Assembly (NCBI RefSeq): GCF_034933565.1 | Contig: NZ_JAYFNG010000021.1 | Location: forward strand, 1 to 64,000 | Origin: Raineyella sp034933565 | GTDB taxonomy: Bacteria > Actinomycetota > Actinomycetes > Propionibacteriales > Propionibacteriaceae | Length of the DNA stretch: 64,000 nt | Direction of reading: 5' to 3' | In this document: positions 21,342 through 30,552 of the stretch, piece by piece | Position numbering within the stretch: position 1 is the stretch's first letter | How the letters are laid out: the number at the start of each line of letters is the position of its first letter | Notes under the pieces: generated by a model | What the model was told of the DNA's origin: nothing | The model's input: the letters and a program-made list of their open reading frames with translations, nothing else | Database searches by the model: none | Program-made: the position numbers and the translations under genes

Positions 21342-21614
21342 ATGTCCCCCCTCTCCCTGGCAGGACTCGGCGGCCCCGAGCTGCTCATCATCCTGGCCAT
21401 CGTGCTGCTGATGTTCGGCGGCACCCGACTCGCCGGCCTCGGCAAGAGCACCGGCCGCGCCATCCGTGAGTTCAAGGAGGAGACGAAGAACCTCCATCCC
21501 GACCCCAAGGCCGTCGGCAACGCCGAGCAGAAGCCTGCCGCCGACGAGGTGAAGGGGACCGCGGAGGTCCACGACGCCGAGATCGTCGACCCGGAGAACA
21601 AGAAGGACCACTGA
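21342..21614 (+). CDS. tatA: Sec-independent translocase subunit TatA
   Basis: 90 residues. Short N-terminus, one transmembrane helix (about 11-26), then the hinge FGGTRLAGLGKSTGRAIREFKEE that forms the amphipathic helix, and a charged tail. This is the canonical TatA layout. It pairs with TatC to export folded proteins bearing twin-arginine signals. It starts at ATG 21342 and runs into tatC after 4 nt. A separate tatB is not in the window. Confidence 0.95.
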   Translation: MSPLSLAGLGGPELLIILAIVLLMFGGTRLAGLGKSTGRAIREFKEETKNLHPDPKAVGNAEQKPAADEVKGTAEVHDAEIVDPENKKDH

Positions 21615-21618
21615 GCCC

Positions 21619-22539
21619 GTGGCCGATTCGCTCGACCCCGTACGATCCGCCGCGGCGGACGCCACCGGGCCGGTCGGGGCGACTCCGGAGGGGGCGCCGC
21701 TGAAGAAGCGGCGCCTCGCCTGGCTGCGTCCACCGGAGATGTCCGAGGACGGCCGGATGACACTGGTCGACCACTTCCGGGAGCTGCGCTACCGGGTGAT
21801 CGTCATCGTCGTCCTCGTGCTCGTCGGGATGGCCGTGATGGCCTTCTTCTACAACGATCTGTACGCGTTCCTGCTGCGTCCGTACATGGCCGCGCTGCAC
21901 CAGATCAACCAGTCCCGACCCGGCCAGGAGGTGATGGTCGTCAACGCCGGCGTCGCCGCCCCGATGACGCTGGCCATCAAGATCGTGGCGATCGCCGGGA
22001 CCGTCGTCAGCAGCCCTCTCTGGCTCTACCAGATCTGGGCGTTCATCGCGCCCGGGCTGCTGGCCAAGGAGAAGAAATGGGCGATCGGCTTCATCGGCGC
22101 CGGCGTCCCGCTGTTCCTCGCCGGTGTCGCCCTCGGCTACTGGGTGCTGCCGAAGGGCATCGTGGTCCTGCTCGGCTTCACCCCGCAGAACTCGCCGGTG
22201 GCGAACATGGTCGAGATGGTGCCGTTCCTCACCTTCATGATCCAGATCATGCTGGTCTTCGGCCTGGCGTTCCTGCTGCCGGTGGTCATCGTGGCGCTGG
22301 ACTTCGCCGGCGTGGTGACCGGCGTCCAGCTGGGGGCGGTCCGCTCCTACTCCATCGTCGGCATCTTCGTCTTCGCCGCCGTCGCGTCGCCGTCGACCGA
22401 CCCGATCTCGATGCTCGCCCTGGCGGTGCCGATGACAGTGCTGTACGTGGCGGCGGAGATCATCTGTCGCGTGAACGATCGGCGCAAGGGGGCCCGCCTC
22501 GCCGCCGAGGAGGCCGCGGCGGGGAGCGTCGGTGACTGA
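21619..22539 (+). CDS. tatC: Sec-independent translocase subunit TatC
   Basis: 306 residues from GTG 21619. About 40 polar residues precede the core motif MTLVDHFRELRYRVIV, the TatC signature that recognises the twin-arginine motif. Six hydrophobic segments follow, including the loop FIAPGLLAKEKKWAI and the ending ASPSTDPISMLALAVPMTVLY. Length is slightly above the usual 250-270 because of the extra N-terminus. It overlaps the next gene by 8 nt. Confidence 0.96.
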   Translation: MADSLDPVRSAAADATGPVGATPEGAPLKKRRLAWLRPPEMSEDGRMTLVDHFRELRYRVIVIVVLVLVGMAVMAFFYNDLYAFLLRPYMAALHQINQSRPGQEVMVVNAGVAAPMTLAIKIVAIAGTVVSSPLWLYQIWAFIAPGLLAKEKKWAIGFIGAGVPLFLAGVALGYWVLPKGIVVLLGFTPQNSPVANMVEMVPFLTFMIQIMLVFGLAFLLPVVIVALDFAGVVTGVQLGAVRSYSIVGIFVFAAVASPSTDPISMLALAVPMTVLYVAAEIICRVNDRRKGARLAAEEAAAGSVGD

Positions 22540-23515
22540 CGACGCCCCCGTCCTGACCCTGGTGGTCAACCCCAGTGCCGGGCTGGGCCGTGCGCGCAAA
22601 CTGCTGCCGAAGGTGGTCACCGAGCTGGTCACGTCGATGCCGGGGGTGGACGTACGCGTCCACCTCGCCGCCGGTTTCGTCGAGGCCACCGCCCACTGCC
22701 GACGGGCTGTCGCCGCTGCCCGGCCGGGGGAGGGTGAGCGCCGCGGCGACGCCCTGCTGGTGATGGGGGGCGACGGGATGATGCACCTGGGGGCGAACGC
22801 CTGTGCCGGCACCGACGTCCCGCTGGGCCTGATCCCGGCCGGCACCGGCAACGACTCCTGTCGTGGCCTGGGGCTGCCGCCGGCGAATCCGGTGGCCGCG
22901 GCGCGCCTGGTGGTGCGCGGCGCCACCCGACGGATCGACCTGGCCCGGGTGACCGGTGGCCTGGTCGACCGCGGCCCCGACGACGGGTCGCAGGAGCACG
23001 TCGTCTCGGTCGTCTCCACCGGCTTCGACGCCCTGGTGAACCTCCGGGCGAACCGGACGACCTTCCCGCGGGGGCGGCTGCGGTACGCCTGGTCGGCGAC
23101 CGTCCAGCTGGCGCAATTCGAACCATTGGCGTACCGGCTGGTCATCGACGGCGAACGCCGCGACATCCCCGCGATCCTGGTCGCCGTCGGCAACGCCGGC
23201 TACCTGGGCGGTGGCATGGCGATCTGTCCCGACGCGGACGTCACCGATGGGCTGCTCGACCTGACCATCGTGCACCCGGTCAGCAGGGGGACCTTCATCC
23301 GACTGCTACCCGCCCTGTTCACCGGCGCCTTCGTCCGTGATCCCGCGGTGGAGCAGCTCAGGGCCCGGGAGGTCGTCATCGACGGCGACGGCCTCTACGG
23401 CATGGCCGACGGGGACGAACTGGGCCCGGTGCCGCTCACCGTCACCGCCGCGCCGGACGCGCTCACCATCTTCACCCCGGCACCCCGCACGCCGATGCTG
23501 CGCCGGGGGCACTGA
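22532..23515 (+). CDS. Diacylglycerol/lipid kinase (DagK/YegS family)
   Basis: 327 residues from GTG 22532. NPSAGLGRARKLLPKV near the N-terminus and GGDGMMHLGANAC plus IPAGTGNDSCRGLG form the ATP-binding motifs of the DAGK catalytic domain. The C-terminal beta-domain ends with the conserved DGDGLYGMADGDELG. It probably phosphorylates diacylglycerol to phosphatidic acid. It is translationally coupled to tatC. Confidence 0.9.
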   Translation: MTDDAPVLTLVVNPSAGLGRARKLLPKVVTELVTSMPGVDVRVHLAAGFVEATAHCRRAVAAARPGEGERRGDALLVMGGDGMMHLGANACAGTDVPLGLIPAGTGNDSCRGLGLPPANPVAAARLVVRGATRRIDLARVTGGLVDRGPDDGSQEHVVSVVSTGFDALVNLRANRTTFPRGRLRYAWSATVQLAQFEPLAYRLVIDGERRDIPAILVAVGNAGYLGGGMAICPDADVTDGLLDLTIVHPVSRGTFIRLLPALFTGAFVRDPAVEQLRAREVVIDGDGLYGMADGDELGPVPLTVTAAPDALTIFTPAPRTPMLRRGH

Positions 23516-23565
23516 GCGGTACGGGCCGGCCCGCCACGGCGTCGTCCCCGCGCTATCTTCGGGGC

Positions 23566-26427
23566 ATGGCAGAAGCTGAGGACCTCTCCCCGGCCGAGGC
23601 GTACGCCCGCTTCCGGCACCAGCAGGCATACCCGCAGCTGCGGCGATTCGCCGACGACTACAGCTTCGACTTCGACGACTACCAGGTCGAGGCCTGCCGG
23701 GCCGTCGAGAGCGGCTCCGGGGTGCTGGTCGCCGCGCCGACCGGCGCCGGCAAGACGATCGTCGGCGAGTTCGCCGTGCACCTGGCTCTCGCGCAGGGGC
23801 GCAAGGCCTTCTACACGACTCCGCTGAAGGCCCTGTCGAACCAGAAGTACAACGACCTGGTCGACCGCTACGGCGCCGAGAAGGTGGGGCTGCTGACCGG
23901 CGATTCCTCCGTCAACGGGGACGCCCAGGTGGTGGTGATGACCACCGAGGTGCTGCGCAACATGATGTACGCCGGATCGCCGACGTTGCGCGGTCTCGGC
24001 TTCGTGGTGATGGACGAGGTGCACTACCTCGCCGACCGGTTCCGCGGCCCGGTGTGGGAGGAGATCATCATCGGGCTGCCCGACTCGGTGCAGCTGGTCT
24101 GCCTGTCGGCCACGGTGTCCAACGCGGAGGAGTTCGGCAGCTGGCTCGGCGAGGTGCGCGGTGAGATGGAGGTGGTGGTCTCCGAGCGCCGCCCCGTGCC
24201 GCTCTACCAGCACGTGCTGGTCGGCAATCGGCTGACCGACCTCTTCGCCGACGTCGCGCCCACCGCCGACCTCGAGGACCGCGCCGCCACGTACGACGTG
24301 AACCCCGCGCTGGTGCGGATCGCCAAGGAGGAGTCGCGGGCGGTCCGCGACGACTCACGACGTCCCCGGGGCCGCTCCGGCAAGGGCAAGCGGAACGCCG
24401 CCGCCACCCGCTACGGCGGTGGCGCCGCACGCGAGCACCAGGAACGGTCGCGCTACCGGCCCGCCCACCGCGCCGAGGTGGTCCGGGTGCTGGAGCGGGC
24501 CGACCTGCTGCCGGCGATCGTCTTCATCTTCTCCCGGCAGGGGTGCGACGCCGCGGTCCGTCAGCTGCAGGCCGCCCACGTGCACCTCACCCAGCCCGAC
24601 GAGGAGGCGGCGATCCTCGCGATCGCGCGGCGCCACGTCGAGGGGTTCAGCGACGACGATCTGCACGCCCTGGGCTACGAGTCGTTCCTCGACGGCCTGC
24701 TCCGCGGCGTCGCCGCGCACCACGCCGGCGTCCTGCCGGCGCTCAAGGAGTGTGTCGAGGAGTGCTTCGAGGCGGGGCTGGTCAAGGTGGTCTTCGCCAC
24801 CGAGACCCTCGCCCTGGGGATCAACATGCCGGCCCGCTCGGTGCTGATCGAGAAGCTGGTCAAGTACAACGGCGAGGCCCATGTCGAGATCACGCCGGGG
24901 GAGTACACCCAGCTCACCGGCCGGGCCGGGCGGCGCGGCATCGACGTCGAGGGACACGCCGTGGTGGTCTGGCAGCCCGGGATGGACCCGCGGGCGGTGG
25001 CCGGCCTGGCCAGCAAGCGCACCTACCCGCTGCGCTCCGCCTTCCGCCCGACGTACAACATGGCCGTCAACATGCTCAACCGGATGCCGCGCGGCCAGGT
25101 GCGTACGGTCCTGGAGCTGTCCTTCGCCCAGTTTCAGACCGACCGGTCGGTCGTCGGTCTGGCCCGCCGGCTCGCGCGCAGCTCGGGGGACTACGCGGAT
25201 CTCGCCGCCCAGGCCGCGTGCGATCTCGGCGATTTCATGGCGTACGCCCGGCTCCGCGACGAGATCCACCGGATCGAGACCGCCGCGGTCCGGCAGGACA
25301 AGGAGCTGCGGCGCGAGGAGACCGAACGCGTCCTGGCCGCCCTGCGCCCCGGCGACATCGTCCGGGTGCCGAGCGGCCGCACCCAGGGCTGGGTGGTCGT
25401 CCTCGACAATGCCCACCTGGACGCCCAACAGGGCCCCCGACCGACCGTGATGACCCCGGACCGTCAGGTGCGGCGGTTGTCCCTGACCGACTTCCCGGCC
25501 CTGCCGCAGGTGGCCGGCAAGGTCCGGATCCCGAAGCACTTCCAGTCCCGCGACCCCTCGCACCGGCACAGCCTCGGCGCGGCGCTGCGTCAGCGCCTCG
25601 ACGAGCTCGACACCACGCCACGGCCGGTACGGGCGGAGGGCTCGCTCAACGACAAGGAGCGGGCCCGGATCGCCGATCTGCGCGACGACCTGGCCGAGCA
25701 TCCCTGCCATGCCTGCCCGGACCGGGAGACGCACGCCCGGTGGGCGGAGAAGGCGCTACGGGCCGAGCGCGACGCCCGCCAGATCGAGCACCAGGTCGCC
25801 CGCCGGACCCGGTCGATCGCCGACCGGTTCGACAAGATCTGCACCGTCCTGGGGTCCCTCGGCTACGTCCGGGCCACCGGCACCGACGACCTGGAGGTCA
25901 CCCGGGAGGGCCGTACGCTCGCCCAGATCTACTCCGAGGCGGACCTGGTCGTCGCCGAGTGCATCCGCGACGGCGTTCTCGACGGCCTGTCGGCCCCCCA
26001 GCTGGCCGCGGTGCTGTCGGTCTTCACCTACCAGCCGCGGCGGGGCGATGAGCACCGGTCGCAGCGGATGCCTGACCTGCCCAGCCATGAGGCGTACGAA
26101 CGGGTCGGCCGGATCGCCCGGCGGATCTCCCTGGTGGAACGCGACGCCCGGCTGGAGTCGATCATCGAGCTGCCACCCGGGTTCGCCCGGGCCGCGTTCG
26201 ACTGGTGCGCCGGGCTGGCGCTGGCCGAGGTGCTGGACCACGCCGAGATGAGCGCCGGCGACTTCGTCCGCTGGGCCCGGATGGTCGTCGACCTCGCCGA
26301 CCAGGTCGCCACCGGATCGGGCCCCGGCGACCTGCGGGAGACCTGTCACGAGGTGCGCCACCGGATGCAGCGCGGTGTCGTGGCCGCCGCCATCTCGGCC
26401 CCCGAGGAGGAGGGCGAGGACGGCTAG
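23566..26427 (+). CDS. helY: Ski2-like DExH RNA helicase HelY
   Basis: 953 residues. Helicase domain 1: Walker A APTGAGKTIVGEF near residues 61-73, the box VMDEVHYLADRFRGPVWEE, and the SAT motif LSATVSNAEE. Domain 2 has TETLALGINMPARSV and QLTGRAGRRGID. The last 190 residues are the DSHCT domain found in Ski2/Mtr4 enzymes. Same neighbours as M. tuberculosis helY (Rv2092c), next to tatC. TATCTT at 23554-23559 lies 6 nt before the ATG, so it is probably leaderless. Confidence 0.95.
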   Translation: MAEAEDLSPAEAYARFRHQQAYPQLRRFADDYSFDFDDYQVEACRAVESGSGVLVAAPTGAGKTIVGEFAVHLALAQGRKAFYTTPLKALSNQKYNDLVDRYGAEKVGLLTGDSSVNGDAQVVVMTTEVLRNMMYAGSPTLRGLGFVVMDEVHYLADRFRGPVWEEIIIGLPDSVQLVCLSATVSNAEEFGSWLGEVRGEMEVVVSERRPVPLYQHVLVGNRLTDLFADVAPTADLEDRAATYDVNPALVRIAKEESRAVRDDSRRPRGRSGKGKRNAAATRYGGGAAREHQERSRYRPAHRAEVVRVLERADLLPAIVFIFSRQGCDAAVRQLQAAHVHLTQPDEEAAILAIARRHVEGFSDDDLHALGYESFLDGLLRGVAAHHAGVLPALKECVEECFEAGLVKVVFATETLALGINMPARSVLIEKLVKYNGEAHVEITPGEYTQLTGRAGRRGIDVEGHAVVVWQPGMDPRAVAGLASKRTYPLRSAFRPTYNMAVNMLNRMPRGQVRTVLELSFAQFQTDRSVVGLARRLARSSGDYADLAAQAACDLGDFMAYARLRDEIHRIETAAVRQDKELRREETERVLAALRPGDIVRVPSGRTQGWVVVLDNAHLDAQQGPRPTVMTPDRQVRRLSLTDFPALPQVAGKVRIPKHFQSRDPSHRHSLGAALRQRLDELDTTPRPVRAEGSLNDKERARIADLRDDLAEHPCHACPDRETHARWAEKALRAERDARQIEHQVARRTRSIADRFDKICTVLGSLGYVRATGTDDLEVTREGRTLAQIYSEADLVVAECIRDGVLDGLSAPQLAAVLSVFTYQPRRGDEHRSQRMPDLPSHEAYERVGRIARRISLVERDARLESIIELPPGFARAAFDWCAGLALAEVLDHAEMSAGDFVRWARMVVDLADQVATGSGPGDLRETCHEVRHRMQRGVVAAAISAPEEEGEDG

Positions 26428-26437
26428 GCTGGCGCCC

Positions 26438-27205
26438 ATGAGTGTTGCCATCCGCGTGATCCCGTGCCTGGACGTGCACGACGGACGCGTCGTCAAGGGG
26501 GTCAACTTCCGCAACCTGCGCGACGCCGGCGACCCGGTCGAACTGGCCGCCCTGTACGGACGCGAGGGGGCCGACGAGGTGACGTTCCTCGACATCTCGG
26601 CGTCGCGGGAGGGCCGGGAGACCACCCGTGACGTCGTCCGGCGGACGGCCGAGACGGTCTTCATCCCGCTCACCGTCGGCGGGGGCGTCTCCTCGGTCGA
26701 GGACGTCGACGTCCTGCTGCGGACCGGGGCGGACAAGGTGTCGATCAACACCGCCGCGATCCGGCGGCCCGAGGTGATCCGGGAGATCACCGAGCGTTTC
26801 GGCAACCAGGTGCTGGTGCTGTCGGTGGACGCCCGCCGGGAGGCCGGGATGCCGTCCGGCTACGGCGTCACCACCCACGGCGGCACCACCTCGGCCGGGA
26901 TGGACGCCGTCGAGTGGGCCCGGCAGGGCGTCGACCTCGGCGCGGGGGAGATCCTGCTGAACTCGATGGACGCCGACGGCACCACGTCCGGTTTCGACCT
27001 GCCGATGCTGGCCGACGTCCGCCGCGCGGTCGACGTCCCGCTGATCGCCTCGGGTGGCGCGGGCACCGTGGCGCACTTCGTCGAGGCCGCCGACGCCGGG
27101 GCGGACGCCGTCCTGGCGGCGAGCGTCTTCCACTTCGGGACCCTCACCGTCGGTGAGGTCAAGGACGCGCTCGCCGCGGCGGGCCACACGGTGAGGAGGG
27201 CATGA
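26438..27205 (+). CDS. hisF: Imidazole glycerol phosphate synthase subunit HisF
   Basis: 255 residues. The TIM-barrel cyclase of histidine synthesis, working with the glutaminase HisH. The catalytic Asp of IPCLDVHDGRVVKG is at residue 11 and the second Asp lies in VLSVDARRE. LIASGGAGTV binds phosphate. The ATG is 7 nt after TAGGCT (26425-26430), whose first three bases are the stop codon of helY. No other his gene is in the window. Confidence 0.96.
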   Translation: MSVAIRVIPCLDVHDGRVVKGVNFRNLRDAGDPVELAALYGREGADEVTFLDISASREGRETTRDVVRRTAETVFIPLTVGGGVSSVEDVDVLLRTGADKVSINTAAIRRPEVIREITERFGNQVLVLSVDARREAGMPSGYGVTTHGGTTSAGMDAVEWARQGVDLGAGEILLNSMDADGTTSGFDLPMLADVRRAVDVPLIASGGAGTVAHFVEAADAGADAVLAASVFHFGTLTVGEVKDALAAAGHTVRRA

Positions 27206-28170
27206 TGGGGCGCTGCGCATGGCTGCCGTACGTGGACCGGGACGACGCGGAGGCGCACATCGGCCCGATCCCCGAGGGGATCGACGTCGACTTCTTCACC
27301 GAGGGCGACTGCCGCGGTGACGAGATCCACTGGCCGGAGACGATGTCGGAGGTGGAGTTCCTGGTGCTGCCGTACCTGTCGGGCGCCGCCGGCCTGACCC
27401 GGACCGCCGACATGCCGCGGCTGCGGATCGTCCAGTCGCTGATGGCCGGCTACGAGCACCTGCTGGCGCTGGTCCCGCCGGGGGTGACGCTGTGCACCGG
27501 CGCGGGCATCCACGACACCGCCACCGCCGAGCTGGCCCTGGCGCTGGCCCTGGCCAACCTCCGCTCGATCGACGTGTACGCCCGCAACGCCGCCGATCCC
27601 GCGCTGCGCTGGCAGCCGTCGGCCAGCCGCTCGCTGGCCGACCGGCGGGCGCTGATCCTCGGCTACGGACGGATCGGGCACGCCATCAGGCGCCGTCTGG
27701 AGGGCTTCGAGACCGCGGGCATCACCCTGGTCGCCCGCCACGAGCGCACCGGCGACCTCAACACCGGCGAACCGTACGTGCACCCCTTCGAGCACCTGCC
27801 CGCGCTGCTGCCGCAGACCGACGTGGTGTTCGTGATCTGTCCGCTCACCGAGCAGACCGAGGGCCTGCTGGACGCCGAGGCCCTGGCCCTGCTGCCGGAC
27901 GGTGCCCTGGTCGTCAACACTGCCCGCGGCCGGGTGGTGGACACCGACGCGCTGGTCGCCGAGTGTGCGAGCGGGCGACTGCGCGCCGCCCTGGACGTCA
28001 CCGAGCCCGAACCGCTGCCGCCCGACCATCCGCTGTGGACCACCCCCGGGGTGACGATCACCCCGCACGTGGGTGGCTGGTCGGACGCCTTCCAGCCCCG
28101 GGCCGATGCGCTCATCGGTGCCCAGCTGCGCCGCTGGGCCGCCGGCGAACCCCTGCGGAACGCCCTGTGA
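27202..28170 (+). CDS. D-isomer specific 2-hydroxyacid dehydrogenase
   Basis: 322 residues from ATG 27202 (or the next codon, also ATG), behind GAGGAGGG and overlapping the hisF stop. NAD-binding motif LILGYGRIGHAI near residue 152, then NTARGRVVDTDALV with the catalytic Arg, the Glu in VTEPEPLPPDHPLW, and the catalytic His in TPHVGGWSD. These are the Arg-Glu-His residues of the family. The substrate (for example phosphoglycerate, glyoxylate or a branched 2-ketoacid) is not evident. It is not SerA, since no ACT domain follows. Confidence 0.92.
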   Translation: MMGRCAWLPYVDRDDAEAHIGPIPEGIDVDFFTEGDCRGDEIHWPETMSEVEFLVLPYLSGAAGLTRTADMPRLRIVQSLMAGYEHLLALVPPGVTLCTGAGIHDTATAELALALALANLRSIDVYARNAADPALRWQPSASRSLADRRALILGYGRIGHAIRRRLEGFETAGITLVARHERTGDLNTGEPYVHPFEHLPALLPQTDVVFVICPLTEQTEGLLDAEALALLPDGALVVNTARGRVVDTDALVAECASGRLRAALDVTEPEPLPPDHPLWTTPGVTITPHVGGWSDAFQPRADALIGAQLRRWAAGEPLRNAL

Positions 28171-29636
28171 CGGCCACCGGCTCTGCTCCCGGTTCTGCCC
28201 CGGGCCCCGGTTCCGTGCCGGGTACGGGTTCTGCCCCGGGTACCGGTTCCGCGCCGGGTACGGGCTCTACCCCGGGTACCGGTACCGCCCCGGGCCCCGG
28301 CCGTACCGCCGCCCGCGTCGAGGACCCGGCCGGGGCGGGGCGGGACGCGGTCATCGATCAGGAGGCCTCCGTGACCACATCTGTCCGCCCGCAGGGCCGG
28401 GTCGCCCGCTTCGCCGTCGAGTACGGTCTGCCGTTCGTGGTGGCCGTGCTGCTGGCGCCGTTCGTCATCACCGGCGGCCACCTGTGGCCCTGGGACCCGG
28501 CGATGATCGACCTCGGGGTCTACCGCTTCGGGGTCCAGTCACTGGTGGACGGCAAGGGTATCTACGACGTGCTGAGCCCGGGCTGGAACCTCGCGTACAT
28601 CTACCCGCCGTTCGCCGCCATCGTGATGCTGCCGCTGGCGCTCGGGCCGGAGTGGCTCTGGCGCCTGCTGTGGATCGCCCTGCTGATCTGGGCCCAACAG
28701 TCGGTGCTGCGCCGCTGCGGGGTGCCGCGGGGCTGGACCCTCGGGCTGGTCGGGGCCGGTGCCCTGGTGGCGATCGAGCCGCTGCGGACCACCCTCGGCT
28801 ACGGGCAGGTCAACACCCTGCTGATGGCACTGGTGGTGCTCGACCTGCTGCCGGACCACCGCCGGCGCTGGCCCCGCGGCGTCGGCATCGGCGTCGCCGC
28901 GGCGATCAAGCTGTTCCCGGCCCTGTTCGGTGTCTTCGCGCTGTTCGCCCGGCGGGCCCGGATGGCCTGGACCAGTGCGGCCGCCTTCGGGGTGGCGACG
29001 CTGATCGGTGTCATCGTGCTGCCCGCCGAGAGTCTGCGGTTCTGGACCTTCCGGATCCCCGCCGGGACCTCCGGCCCGCAGTACGTCGGCAACCAGTCCC
29101 TGCAAGGGCTGACCACCCGGTTCTTCGGGATGGGCGTCACCGGACGGGTGCTCTTCGCGGTCCTCGCCGTCGTGGTCGCCGTGCTGGCCGTCCTGGTGGC
29201 CCGGTACTGGTGGCTGACCGGGCACAAGGTCTTCGCCCTGTCCCTGGTGGGGCTGGCCACCAGTCTGGTGTCCCCGTTGGCCTGGACCCACCACTTCGTC
29301 TGGGTCCTGCCGCTGTTGGTCGGCGTGATCACCGACGACGGCCTGCCCCGTTGGGTCCGCCGCGTCGGGATTGCCTGGGGGGTCTGGATCAGCATCCAGC
29401 TGCCGCTGACGGTCCTCCCGTACGCCTTCGAAGCCGCCAGGAGCTATTCCTTCGGCCAGAACCTGCTGGCCAATGTCACCCCTCTGGTGGGGTTGCTCTT
29501 CTACCTGGCCCTGTTCGTCCAGCTGCTCGGCCGGCCCCGTGGCGAGGCCGCGGCCCGGGACCGCGAGCTCACCGAGCAGGCCGAGGCGCCCGCGCCCGCG
29601 CAGGCGTCCGGTCAGCCGGTGACCACGGCCGGCTGA
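28167..29636 (+). CDS. GT87-like polytopic glycosyltransferase (DUF2029)
   Basis: 489 residues if it starts at GTG 28167, which overlaps the previous stop; 421 residues from GTG 28371, which has a strong AGGAGG at 28360-28365. I kept the long form because the 18-bp repeats between the two starts vary mainly at codon third positions, as translated sequence would. The core has 8-10 hydrophobic segments and an extracytoplasmic Asp in PAMIDLGVYRFG, like the polyprenyl-phosphomannose-dependent mannosyltransferases of actinobacteria. IYPPFAAIVMLPLA and GYGQVNTLL are typical of the family. Substrate unknown; cell-envelope glycans or lipoglycans are likely. Confidence 0.85.
   Translation: MTATGSAPGSAPGPGSVPGTGSAPGTGSAPGTGSTPGTGTAPGPGRTAARVEDPAGAGRDAVIDQEASVTTSVRPQGRVARFAVEYGLPFVVAVLLAPFVITGGHLWPWDPAMIDLGVYRFGVQSLVDGKGIYDVLSPGWNLAYIYPPFAAIVMLPLALGPEWLWRLLWIALLIWAQQSVLRRCGVPRGWTLGLVGAGALVAIEPLRTTLGYGQVNTLLMALVVLDLLPDHRRRWPRGVGIGVAAAIKLFPALFGVFALFARRARMAWTSAAAFGVATLIGVIVLPAESLRFWTFRIPAGTSGPQYVGNQSLQGLTTRFFGMGVTGRVLFAVLAVVVAVLAVLVARYWWLTGHKVFALSLVGLATSLVSPLAWTHHFVWVLPLLVGVITDDGLPRWVRRVGIAWGVWISIQLPLTVLPYAFEAARSYSFGQNLLANVTPLVGLLFYLALFVQLLGRPRGEAAARDRELTEQAEAPAPAQASGQPVTTAG
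28191..28298 (+). repeat. Six 18-bp tandem repeats encoding G-S-A-P-G-T
   Basis: Units begin at 28191, 28209, 28227, 28245, 28263 and 28281, consensus GGTTCTGCCCCGGGTACC. Against this consensus I count 10 of 15 differences at third codon positions of the downstream gene's frame. Confidence 0.85.
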
Positions 29637-29690
29637 CCGCGGCCGACTGACAACTGACCGCGGTCGGTTGACCACCGGCCCAGGGGGGCG

Positions 29691-30392
29691 TCAGCTCGCG
29701 TCGCGCGGCTGCAGCACCCGGGCCGGCAGCCGCTGCCAGGTCTCCCCCGAGGCGGCCATCTGCCAGAAGGCCACCTCGTAGTACAACGAGTCGACGAAGG
29801 CGCACTCCATCCGGGCGCGTTCGTCGGCACCGGCGGCTGCGGCGAGCGCGTCGATCCGGTCGCGGTAGTCGACGACCAGGGCCTGGCACTCCTCGGAGGC
29901 ATAGAACGCGAACCAGGCCCGGAACGGATGGTCGTCGCCGGGGGCCTGCTCGCGGTACGCGCGCAGCGCCGCCCAGGTGTAGGTCCATTGGCAGGGCAGC
30001 AGCGCGGCCATCAGCACGCCCAGGGTGTCGTGGCCGGACAGCTCCATGTGATCGGCGTACGCCTGGGCCGTCGGCGCGAGCCGGGCGGCCTGGCAGCCGT
30101 CGTAGTCGACGCCGAAGTGCTCGACCAGAGCCCGGTGCGCGTCCGGCTCCTCCTCGAGCATCAGGCGGGCCCCGTCGAGGAAGAACGCCGTCCAGTCGGT
30201 GTCCGGGGCCTTCGCGATCCCGAGCCCGTAGCAGCGCAGGAACGCCCGCAGGTACTGCACATCCTGCGCGACGTAGTGGACCACCGCCTCCTTCGACGCG
30301 GTCGCGTCGAGCAGGCCGCGGAAGAACGGGTGGGCCCAGAACGCCTCGAACAGGTCGGCGTACCTCTCGTGCATTTCAGCGGTGAACGACAT
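29691..30392 (-). CDS. tenA: TenA-family thiaminase II / aminopyrimidine aminohydrolase
   Basis: 233 residues on the reverse strand. TenA salvages thiamine breakdown products by hydrolysing aminopyrimidines. Family features: HPFFRGLLDATASKEAVVHYVAQDVQYL near the start, the active-site Cys in MAALLPCQWTYTW, and the C-terminal DSLYYEVAFWQMA containing the usual Glu. The ATG is 7 nt from TAGGGT on its own strand (30400-30405), so it is probably leaderless. No thiamine riboswitch fits in so short an upstream region. No other thi gene is visible. Confidence 0.9.
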   Translation of the reverse strand: MSFTAEMHERYADLFEAFWAHPFFRGLLDATASKEAVVHYVAQDVQYLRAFLRCYGLGIAKAPDTDWTAFFLDGARLMLEEEPDAHRALVEHFGVDYDGCQAARLAPTAQAYADHMELSGHDTLGVLMAALLPCQWTYTWAALRAYREQAPGDDHPFRAWFAFYASEECQALVVDYRDRIDALAAAAGADERARMECAFVDSLYYEVAFWQMAASGETWQRLPARVLQPRDAS

Positions 30393-30487
30393 GGCGCCCA
30401 CCCTAGGGTCTCCGCGGCGACGGGGCCCGGTCGGGCCGGCGCGTGGCGGGGGCGGATATCCACATGCTGGGAATCCTGGCCTATCGG

Positions 30488-30516
30488 TTGACACGACCGT
30501 CACAGTGCGGGAATCT
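30488..30516 (+). promoter_or_regulatory. Promoter of the ilvBNC operon
   Basis: TTGACA at 30488-30493 and GAATCT at 30511-30516 with a 17-bp spacer. The predicted transcript would start near 30523, about 8 nt before the leader peptide ATG. Confidence 0.6.
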
Positions 30517-30531
30517 TCTTCCGTGCTCGGC

Positions 30532-30552
30532 ATGATTCTCGTAGTTTCCTAG
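30532..30552 (+). CDS. ilvB leader peptide MILVVS (attenuation)
   Basis: Six sense codons: ATG ATT CTC GTA GTT TCC, then TAG. All three branched-chain amino acids are present in four adjacent codons. ATT, GTA and GTT look rare in the surrounding genes, which use ATC, GTC and GTG almost throughout. The stop codon overlaps the 5' arm of the following hairpin, as in amino-acid-operon attenuators. In Corynebacterium glutamicum ilvBNC is controlled by such a leader; this one is much shorter. Translation of it has not been shown. Confidence 0.75.
   Translation: MILVVS

Noticed and set aside
30393..30487. Thiamine (TPP) riboswitch upstream of tenA
   Set aside because: The gene appears leaderless and no TPP-aptamer consensus segments are visible.
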